From: Melitaea cinxia
Lineage: Eukaryota; Arthropoda; Insecta; Lepidoptera; Nymphalidae
NCBI RefSeq assembly: GCF_905220565.1
Contig: NC_059423.1
Location: forward strand, 4,956,001-5,020,000
Reading direction: 5' to 3'
Length of the DNA stretch: 64,000 nt
Shown here: positions 56,044-64,000 of the stretch, piece by piece
Layout: every line of letters starts with the position of its first letter
How positions within the stretch are numbered: the first letter of the stretch is position 1
Notes under the pieces: model-generated
What the model saw: only the letters and a program-made list of their open reading frames with translations
What the model was told of the DNA's origin: nothing
The model's database searches: none
Position numbers and translations under genes: made by a program

Positions 56044-56384
56044 ACAGCATTGAAATTTCACATAATTTTTGGCATTCGAAAAAGTTGGGGCTTATCAATT
56101 GATTAAAAACAAGTCCTAGCGGCTTATTCTAACTCCTGGTGCTAAAGTCTAATGTGCTGATTAAAAATTATCCACGACCAATGAAACAGGAACTTAATAC
56201 AATAAGTGATACAAGACTATCGGATCATTTATTGTTTGTGTATTTTATAGATTGAAATTTTTATTGTATTCTAGTATAAAGATAGGATTAATGTAAAACA
56301 TTCCATTTCTATTTAAATATACTTAGGAATTAATAATAGGTATCAGTTTTCTGAACGTTTTTGAAAAGCACGAGTTTTTGTATA
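56044..56384. other. AT-rich spacer
   Basis: No gene recognised. Confidence 0.4.
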
Positions 56385-56545
56385 CCACTAGGTCTTCTGG
56401 ATTCTGAAAGGATCTCTGGTCACTTTACTCACCAAAATGACACAATACTGCTTGAGTCAGAATCAGTATTATTTAGCTGTGATCTTCTGTAAGGTCGAGG
56501 TACTTGCCCCGTCGGGCTACTTCAGATTTCCTGCTATACCTTAAC
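56385..56545 (-). repeat. Family C repeat
   Basis: TCTGGTCACTTTACTCACCA, ATTATTTAGCTGTGATCTTC and CCCCGTCGGGCTACTTCAGA. Confidence 0.7.
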
Positions 56546-56963
56546 TAAGTACCAGTTACAATATACACTTTCAAGATTGAGTATTAATCTTACCCCAAAA
56601 AACAACTTAACTGACATAACAATACAGAACTACATTATTATGAAGACGAAAAAAACAATTAACAACCATAACTCCTTTTCGATCAAAATCGGTTAACATG
56701 TTTTTAATTCCATATTACGGAATGTGCTTTGACATGGAAATATGAGTGACCACTTAACATCAGAGGTGTAAGAACCTCTCCACATCAACGATGTGTCTAG
56801 TATACTTCTAGTGTACTTCGGTCATAACTAAGTATGTGCAGAGTACATAATTAGTGCTCTGCCAGCTCTTGACTTCTCGTTACTTTTTTCATATCTTCAC
56901 ACGTTTTTGACACCTTTTTTACGTTAATTTTATGTGACTGTTTTATCTCTGTACGTATTTGTG
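56546..56963. other. AT-rich spacer
   Basis: No gene recognised. Confidence 0.4.
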
Positions 56964-57205
56964 AATTAGATTTTAATCATCCTATCAAATATCTTCTGGG
57001 GGGAATTGAGGGTAGGGTCAGCAATGCGCTTGCAATGCTTCTGGTGTTACAATTAGATTTTAATCATCCTATCAAATATCTTCCGGGAGGAATTGGGGTT
57101 AGGGTCAGCAACGCACTTGCAATGCTTTTGATGTTACAGGTGTCTATAAACTACGGTAATTGCTTACCATCAGGTTAGATGTGCGCTTGTTTGTCGACTT
57201 AGTTA
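56964..57205 (+). repeat. Family C repeat with an 87-bp tandem duplication
   Basis: AATTAGATTTTAATCATCCT starts both 56964-57050 and 57051-57137. The copies differ at about ten positions. The usual end (TACGGTAATTGCTTACCATC) follows. Confidence 0.75.
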
Positions 57206-57477
57206 AATATATAAAAAAAATATCCAACACAATACTTGCGATTTCCTGTAGCAAACTTATGTGTATTTAAATTAACCAATAAACTTCTTAATTTTAGGCT
57301 AAAATATGTTCTCTTATAATAGATGATGATTGGCAAACGCTGTATGGGATATCTTCCGACTCGCTGGACCTATGATTTACGTAAGATTATCAGCGGAGGC
57401 TAGGTGCTAGAGGCTTCGAAAATTCCACAAGACTTGAAGACAAAAATCTTCGAGCAATTTAAACTTTAAACTGAGGT

Positions 57478-57748
57478 AAGGCTCAGCAGGAATTTCCTGC
57501 ACAAAATATGGAGCAGCTCGACTGGGGTAGTAACCTCGACCTTACAGAAGATCACAGCTAAATAATACTGTTTTCAAGCAGTATTGTGTTCCTGTTGGTG
57601 AGTAAGGTGACCAGATCTCCTGGGGGGATTGGGGACTGGGTCGGCAACGCGCTTGCGATGCTTCTGGCATTGCAGGCGTCTATAAGCTACGGTAATCTCT
57701 TACCAAAAGGTGAGCCGTACGCTTGTTTGCCGACCTAGTAATATAAAA
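57478..57748 (+). repeat. Family C repeat, reference copy
   Basis: Best-preserved member. It starts CAGCAGGAATTTCCTGCACA, then CGACCTTACAGAAGATCACA, GGCAACGCGCTTGCGATGCT, CGCTTGTTTGCCGACCTAGT, and an A-rich end. The A-rich end and variable 5' truncation would fit a retroposon, but no tRNA head was found. Confidence 0.7.
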
Positions 57749-57749
57749 A

Positions 57750-57945
57750 AAGAACCTACCGGTTGTACCTTCGGTGCCAAGACGTGGACACTGACAAAGG
57801 AACTAGTCCACAAGTTTAAGGTTGCTCAACGAGCAATAGAACATACTTTGCCTGGGATCTTTTTCAAAGATAGGATTAGAAATGAGACTATCCGCAAGAG
57901 AACAAAAGTAACCGACATAGCCCACATAATTTGTATACAAATGAC
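57750..57945 (+). pseudogene. RTE reverse transcriptase C-terminal fragment
   Basis: Reads GAKTWTLTKELVHKFKVAQR then DRIRNETIRKRTKVTDIAH, the same segment as in the RTE at 26046-29072 (AETWTLTKGLVHKF... and RNETIRERTKVTDIAHR). About 55 codons remain, flanked by unrelated sequence. Confidence 0.8.
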
Positions 57946-58439
57946 AGTGATTTTTTTAAAAACGCTAGTAACTGCTTGTTTGCCACCCCAATTATATAAA
58001 AAAGGAAAAAAAATAGGTACCTAGAATTGCTAGCGGCAGTCAAACATGTAGACCTTGAATATCAAAATGAATTTTGAAACAAATCTTAATATTATGTCAT
58101 TGTTTACCCAAACTCATTTCAACGAACGGCGGCTAAATAAACGCAACAACTTCGTCGCACCACGAGAAATATTTCAACTCAAAATCATTAAAAACGTTCA
58201 ACCAAGATGTTTTTAACGACATATTGTAGTAATTGAACAAGGAACATTTCAATTTCACTTCTAAATGTACACAAGAATGCTTCATAAAGTTGTACGTACG
58301 ATGAGATACAGGCGCAGCAAATTTAAATATATTGTGTTACAATCTACCCAGAGGTGGTATTATTTCACTTGTTTATACTAGCATAAATCGAATAGTACTA
58401 CATTCTAAGAAAAAATTGATGTACTTCTACTGCTGGAAC
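57946..58439. other. AT-rich spacer
   Basis: No gene recognised. Confidence 0.4.
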
Positions 58440-58960
58440 TAAATATAGAAAGGTTTTTTCCTGTGACGAGGGTCCGAAAACACAAAATACACAAGCACAA
58501 CGCCCAGACTACGACAAATATCTGTATGGACTATACAAACGTTTGACACGATATTTTTACTATATTGACTCAATAATATATCTCTGTTCATAAACTAGGC
58601 GGAGTGACCATCTCCATTCAAAACGTTTGTCATGTGCGGGGATCGAATCTGAGACATGTTATGAACAAATATTAATAAAATGCAACATATTCGGTATGTA
58701 AGTCTGGGAAATTTATACAAAATTTTTAAGTCAGCGATAAACCCCGTCGCTTCCATTTTTATTATTTCATATTAAAAAGACTACTGTATTTAGTCAGTTC
58801 GAGTTCGATTTTGTGTTAGAACAGTTGTCAGTAATTAAATTAATTTGTAGCAGTACATAAAGTTTTTTTTTTTTTAAAGAACCAACGGAGAGCCATCCTA
58901 ACAGACCGCAAGCGCAACAGACGTGCTGTGACCGCTGTGCCAACGCGTTACCAACTAAAA
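58440..58960 (-). repeat. SINE B remnants, broken up
   Basis: Pieces at 58460-58545 (CACAAGCACAACGCCCAGAC), 58610-58650 (TGCGGGGATCGAATCTG) and 58880-58955 (TGACCGCTGTGCCAACGC) belong to the SINE B head and body but are separated by AT-rich sequence. Confidence 0.5.
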
Positions 58961-59489
58961 GTACTGTTAGTGTAAAAAATAAAGAGAGCCATATTGCTTT
59001 CTCTTCTCTTTACTATTAGATAGATAATATTTTCAAATAACCGATATTTCAGCGGCGTTGCAGGCGCCATGGTTATGGGATACAAAAGTTTATATAATAT
59101 AAATAAGCATAAAATAGAACAGACCGTAATAGATCAGAATAGAATAGAATAGAATGAAATTATCTAAAATGGAATAGAAATTATCAGTAATTTTCCCTTA
59201 CTAACAAAAAATACCTAAAATTCAGTTAGCGCGGCATTAAATATAACACAATATTTTGTTACACTTGTTTCACCGTACGTTTATTATTAGAGTTGACACG
59301 AGAACATATATTTTTGTCTTAATAACGCTTGAGAATTCGTCCACAGTCACGTACGGTCTGAGAAGCGAGGAATTCCAATAAATAAATTGCCAAAATTTCT
59401 ACGTTTTGTTTTTATGGTATTTCAGTAAAACACATCATCGTCTTATTTCATGATAACTTATAAAAATTACGGTAAATAACATTAAAAAT
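58961..59489. other. AT-rich spacer with (AGAAT)n minisatellite
   Basis: AGAATAGAATAGAATAGAAT at about 59136-59155; no gene. Confidence 0.45.
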
Positions 59490-59700
59490 ATATATATTGT
59501 TTTTCTTTTTATGTAACTAGGTAAGCAAACAAGCGTACTGTTCACCTGATGGTAAGCGATTACCGTAGCTTATAGACATCTGCAACACCAGAAGCATCGC
59601 AAACGCGTTGCTACCCTTATCCCCGATTCTTCCCACGAGCTCAGTTCACCTTACTCACCAACAGGAACACAACACTGCTTGAAAACAGTGTTTTTTAAGT
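59490..59700 (-). repeat. Family C repeat
   Basis: GTAACTAGGTAAGCAAACAA, GTAAGCGATTACCGTAGCTT, AGAAGCATCGCAAACGCGTT and CAACAGGAACACAACACTGC. Confidence 0.75.
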
Positions 59701-60144
59701 GGATTGTTTCGTTTCCTTGTTGAGTTTCGAAATTTAATAAACTCATATTACAAAAGTAAGTTTTAAAGAGTACTTGTTCATCTTACTAAGTTCGGTTTGA
59801 TATTTGATATTTATTTGTTTTTGTTTTAATTGTATATAAATAGAAGGCGTTTTTATCTATTTATATTTTTGACTGTTATATTAGCCGTAAAAGTTAATTA
59901 ACAAGCAGATATTGCTACAAAGGTCAAGAAGATGTAAGAAATAAAATCAAATAATTAACCATTACAGCACTGTAAAATTTTCAATAATCGCATGACGTAA
60001 AATATCGATACATAACATTTAATCATCAATTAAAATTTCCAACTGTATAAAATAACAATGAAATCCAACAAACCATTTAACAAAGGCCTGAAATCAAATT
60101 TAATATTTATATATGTAAAAAAAAACATATATTTAATGTCTAAA
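59701..60144. other. AT-rich spacer
   Basis: No gene recognised. Confidence 0.4.
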
Positions 60145-60480
60145 GCATACGCTTCACTGCTGGGCATAGGCCTTTTTCCCCAATGTAGGAGAAGGATTAT
60201 AGCTTTATACACGACGCTGCTTCAATGCGGGTTGCCGGATATGTTCCCTGCTATGAGTAACAATCGCTATCAGGTGTACATGATAACAACTGAGAACGAC
60301 GGCTTAACGTGCTCTCCGAGGCACGGTGGGGAGACCCACAAGGACTGCACAAACACCTAGACCACGGCAAACATCTGTATGGCAAATACAAATGTTTGTT
60401 ATGAGCGGGGATCAAACTCGCAACCGCCAGTGCAACAGCCACAACCCAGTACTGTGACCGTTGTTCTAGCGCGGCGTATC
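60145..60480 (-). mobile_element. SINE B, reference copy
   Basis: Minus strand: head ACGCCGCGCTAGAACAACGG, then GGTTGCGAGTTTGATCCCCG (B box, one change). The body has GGGTCTCCCCACCGTGCC and GGAGAGCACGTTAAGCCGTC. The tail has GTAGGAGAAGGATTATAGC on the complement and ends AAAGGCCTATGCCCAGCAGT. About 335 bp. Confidence 0.75.
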
Positions 60481-61128
60481 TAAATCATTTTGTAAGATTA
60501 TTCGGTTCGATATTATATTAATGATAAAGATGTGTGGGCTTAGTGGCTTTATGTCTCATGTAAAACATGAAAAAAAAGTGATTAACATTTTTTTAAGATT
60601 TTGTATTAAAATATAACTTTTTAAAACAGTAATAGTGAAGTTTCTTACCGCTTCTTAATATAGTAAAAATTAAATTAAAAATTAAAAAAAAAAACCCCGA
60701 CACAATAACCTGAGTTTGTAAGTAAAAAATAATAAAAGAAAATCAATCTTAAAGTATCTAAGTATGTACGAGTATTAATAATTCTAAAAAAAAATACATC
60801 GCGTTGGGGGACACACGTCAAACTTATAACACCCCTCTTTTTGCGTCAGGGGTTAAAAAGAATTTCTCAACTCGAACCAGTATTTAGATAAGCGCGTTTA
60901 AACAAACAAATAAACACACTTTTCAGCGTTCTAATATTAGGTGGAGTTACTGCAGTAGCAGTACTATTCAAAATATGAAACTTCACCGTACTGGACCAGA
61001 TGGTTCGCATTACATTACGTAGAAAGGTTAGAAAAATCTGCTGTGTAGCTTTTTAATACAATTTCGAAACTCAAATACTATTTTACTGGAATAGAAATAG
61101 GGTTTAAATATAGGAAACTTCGTTTTTG
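60481..61128. other. AT-rich spacer
   Basis: No gene recognised. Confidence 0.4.
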
Positions 61129-61330
61129 AAGTGTAACTTCTTTACGCACGCTTGACTTGGGGAGTAAGCTGGTGAAAGCGTGGCGAGAGCGTTACGAAAA
61201 GTGTGATCGGGCGAGGCGAACGGGCCAAGAGAGTTTCGAGCACGCATTTTCTTTCTCCCTTTCTCTCACGGCCGTTACATTTCGTTTATCTAAGACACAG
61301 TGCAGGTCTATTGCTAAAGAAGTTTTACTT
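61129..61330. mobile_element. GC-rich MITE-like element with 16-bp imperfect inverted ends
   Basis: AAGTGTAACTTCTTTA at left and TAAAGAAGTTTTACTT at right are inverse with one mismatch. The interior is GC-rich (GAAAGCGTGGCGAGAGCGTT, GTGTGATCGGGCGAGGCG). A 73-codon frame (61157-61378) starts inside it and runs past its right end, so I do not treat it as a gene. Related ends occur at 4589-4878. Confidence 0.55.
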
Positions 61331-61982
61331 CAGTCGTGTGGTGTAAAGCACACTCGTTTCTTTTGTTTTCTATTTTAAAAACCATTTTAACTTTGTGTAT
61401 ATGTGATTAAATTGTAGAATTTTGAAATAGTCAAAAATACTTTGGAAGACAATTATTTTATTTTATTTTCGTTAAGTTGTATATACGTATCCAAATATTG
61501 TAAATATATACAAATGTCCGCCGGTTTTAATAACACTTCTGAATTGTTATTTTACTGTCAAAGTAAAGCTTCTGTCGGTTCAAAAACATAGATTCTGCAG
61601 GGAAATATCGACGAGAAACTCCGTAGTTACTTTTTTTTTAAACTGTCTTATTATAAATTTAGTAATAAAAATCATTATATACCTGTTAGTGAAATATTTT
61701 ATCTATCTATATATGTTTCTTTATACACAATCGATTGTTAATTTAAGCTACAGCTTTCGAAGTGGAACAAGCTCCAACTTGGATTATAGACTAGGAATAT
61801 TTAGAACAACTCGAAATACTTGTAACTTAGGCAAAGTTGGACTCGAAAGTCGATACCGTTTCTAAATTGATTTAATTTATTTTGAGACGAAAAGATTTGT
61901 AAGAATTCGTTTACTTTTAATTAGTGACGCTTTTCGTTTTTTAACCGATTTATAAAACTGTGGTACTGATTTTGATATATAC
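61331..61982. other. AT-rich spacer
   Basis: No gene. A reversed scrap of the Jockey 3' UTR (AGATTCTGCAGGGAAATATC) lies near 61588. Confidence 0.4.
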
Positions 61983-61986
61983 ATAC

Positions 61987-62452
61987 TGTTAAGGACACAC
62001 AAAGAAACTAGCGCCATCTAGCGGCAACCATTGAAACCACGCAGAGACAGAGACCGCATGAAACTCTCTACTCAATACTAGATGGCGTTAGAGGAGCAAC
62101 TGTGGAACTATATAGAAGTATAGTCTCGAAAACCGTGTACATGCGCGAACTTTCCAGAATGGTCTGGGCCTCGTCTCGGCCGATATAAATAGCCGTAGCG
62201 AGGCGAACGAGTACAGTTCAGTTTGAGCGATCTTCGAGGCGACTTCAAGAGCGAAAACTAGTGATCAAGAGTGGTACCAGCGAAACCTACGACATTGGCT
62301 ACGACTGAGGACATCGTGAGTGCTTAGTGTTTGAACTTAGTGCTTAGTGTTTGAACCTAGTGCTTTGTGTTGGACCTAGTGCTAGTGAATAAAGTCTTGG
62401 AAAGAGTCAGCAGGTCTTTTTCTCCAAATCATTCGAACCCTAACACGTAACA
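61987..62452 (+). mobile_element. Solo LTR of an LTR retrotransposon, 4-bp TSD
   Basis: 466 bp beginning TGTTAAGG and ending CGTAACA (TGTTA/TAACA inverted ends), flanked by ATAC at 61983-61986 and 62453-62456. A 4-bp duplication is usual for Gypsy-type elements. Inside: perfect heat-shock element GAACTTTCCAGAA (62147-62159), TATA box GATATAAATA (62183-62192), initiator TTCAGTTT (62217-62224), three repeats of a CTTAGTGTTTGAAC-type unit (62320-62375), and poly(A) signal AATAAA (62388-62393). No internal region follows, so it arose by LTR-LTR recombination. Confidence 0.85.
62147..62159 (+). promoter_or_regulatory. Perfect heat-shock element in the LTR
   Basis: GAA-CT-TTC-CA-GAA: three alternating units, with a fourth weaker GTC unit at 62162-62164. 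It sits about 25 bp upstream of the TATA box, the usual arrangement of Hsp promoters. Confidence 0.7.
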
Positions 62453-62460
62453 ATACATAT

Positions 62461-62768
62461 ACTAGCTGACCCCGCAAACTTTGTTTTGCTATGTATGTAA
62501 TTAACCCCCTTAATCCCACCCTTATTACTTAGGGGTATCAAAAATAGATGTTGGCCGATTCTCAGACCTACCTGATATGGACACAAAATTTGACAGTTGA
62601 CTAGCCCGTTGGCGCAGTTTGTAGTGACCTTGCTTTCTGCTCCGAGGGCTGCGGGTTAGATTTTCGAAATTTGATAAAAATCGATCCAGCCACTTCGGAG
62701 GAGTATGTATGTAGAGGAGGAGGTATGGTAAGTAACATTGTGAAACGAGAATTTTATATATAAGATAT
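62461..62768 (+). repeat. Family D repeat (CCCCGCAAACT subtype) with nested SINE A
   Basis: CTAGCTGACCCCGCAAACTT head and GAGAATTTTATATATAAG end, interrupted by the SINE A head at 62598. Compare 17727-17945, which is uninterrupted. Confidence 0.7.
62598..62657 (+). mobile_element. SINE A head, truncated
   Basis: TGACTAGCCCGTTGGCGCAG and GACCTTGCTTTCTGCTCCGA; it breaks off inside the B box (GCGGGTTAGATT). This is a 3' truncation, unusual for SINEs. Confidence 0.75.
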
Positions 62769-64000
62769 ATTCTAAGACTGAAGCTTATCATGAAGTTTTC
62801 TTATTTCAAATTTAAAATTGAGCGATATTTGACGAATAGTTATTATTACTTCTACTTATTAATCCTACTTTGTATTTCTTATCGATATAAATTAATATTT
62901 TTTTCGTTTGGAAGCAAACATGATTATGCTATAACTTAAATGTCTACATAAATATAATGAAAACGCCTTAAGAATCATAGTACTTGATTTTAATGAATAT
63001 TTAAAACTTGCATGTTGAAATGGACTTCAATTATGGCTTACTAGGATTTGTTAAGCGTAAATAAAAGTTCAGCCTTTTGTATTTTGCTCATTAAAATATT
63101 GCGGTCAAAAGTTTGCATGTAATATTCTTTATGTGCCACACAAGTTCATTATGGTAGGGGAGCCCTACTGGGGATTTTGGGATTGACTCGAGCGCGTCAG
63201 AATAACATAATAGACGCAGCCTTGCAATTTGAAAATTACTATATTTGAGCCCTTTATATCAAACGTCTAAGGCAGCGATCAGGTTAGTAAAAAACTCGAT
63301 TGTTACAAAAACTCGAGCGAATCAGATTATTATGCAATACATACGCATCTTAATGTATCGTCGTACTGATAAAATCTGACAATGATGCGGAGAGAACTCC
63401 TTAATCTAACGGTTTGAAAAACATAATTTTATCCCTTCGTATGTTCACACCCACCGCGTTAACAAGCAAATAATATTTTTCCGTTATCAGAAACACGTTG
63501 GGCGAATATTCGTACTATCGCGCTCGAGTAACCATTAATTCTTTGTACTTGACTACCCGAACTCCACACCGCTGACAGCACGTACAGCAAATAACCTTTT
63601 TTTTTTTATTAAAGCATGTCTTAAACAGGAACACATTAATTTAATTTTTTACTTGTATAAAATGTACACCCTTATAAATTATTAAAAAAAATTAATATTC
63701 CATTCTATCACACAAAAAAATCCTGTCTTTTTATACTTTAAATATTCTTCGTTTATTTTGAGCGAGTCTCCGCAAACGAATATCAAGAACTTGCAAGAAC
63801 TTTCCCCAGACATCCTACTAAACCAGTCTCGAACAACAATTTTACGACGTAATAAACTACTGGGAAATTCTTTACTTTGTAGGGTTCCGTGGATATTATG
63901 AAAAACCTTAATCTATTTATGTGAACACATTTACTTCAACGGAAACTAATGCTTTTTCGAAATTTACGATTATATTTTATTCATTGCAGCTTAAAATATT
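62769..64000. other. AT-rich spacer to the end of the window
   Basis: No gene. A moderately GC-rich patch at 63140-63420 (GGGGAGCCCTACTGGGGATT, CTCGAGCGAATCAG) may be an unclassified repeat. A fragment similar to the 50170 MITE lies near 63881. Confidence 0.4.

Noticed and set aside
61157..61378. 73-codon frame MGSKLVKAWRERYEK...
   Set aside because: Starts inside the GC-rich MITE-like element and runs over its terminal repeat; no start context, domain or homolog I recognise.

Overview
This is a gene-poor, AT-rich, repeat-packed stretch of an insect nuclear genome, almost certainly a moth or butterfly. The evidence is the repeat content: an RTE-type LINE ending in (ATG)n, a CR1/L2-type LINE ending in (TAAA)n, a Jockey-type LINE ending in (TTTTGA)n, two tRNA-headed SINE families, a piggyBac element, and the many short diverged repeats usual in lepidopteran introns and intergenic DNA. 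No intact protein-coding gene lies in the window. The one sequence that looks like host coding DNA is a 102-nt candidate exon at 16533-16634 on the minus strand, with good splice sites at both ends and one open frame. Much of the window may therefore be intron of a large minus-strand gene that I cannot name.

Layout. 1-418: 3' end of an R1-like LINE. 1628-4060: minus-strand CR1/L2-type LINE with most of its reverse transcriptase. 8255-9435: plus-strand 5'-truncated LINE. 12103-13165: minus-strand Jockey-type LINE. 14627-16028: five copies of a tRNA-like gene in 310-bp units, two pointing one way and three the other, the whole block flanked by a 15-bp direct repeat. 16029-21470: the quietest part, with the candidate exon and a possible promoter. 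26046-29072: full-length but dead RTE element with a 12-bp target-site duplication (TSD), inserted into an older repeat. 31130-31812: GC-rich promoter-like block. 32704-34466: piggyBac-like element with 17-bp perfect terminal repeats and TTAA on both sides, sitting inside an RTE fragment. 35000-61000: mostly old, diverged interspersed repeats with AT-rich spacer. 61987-62452: solo LTR with TATA box, initiator, poly(A) signal and a perfect three-unit heat-shock element.

How the elements relate. The RTE element appears to be the motor of much of this landscape. About ten 150-350-bp elements carry its first ~265 bp joined to its last ~65 bp (internal-deletion derivatives), several with clear 9-13-bp TSDs. 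A separate tRNA-headed SINE family ends in a sequence resembling the RTE 3' end. Repeats are nested at several points: RTE in family D, piggyBac in RTE, SINE A in family D, short RTE in SINE B. Most coding remnants carry frameshifts, stops or deletions.

Labels used below. Family C, D and E are recurrent interspersed repeats that I recognise as families within this window but cannot classify. SINE A and SINE B are the two tRNA-headed families. All similarities were judged by eye; no alignment or database search was run.
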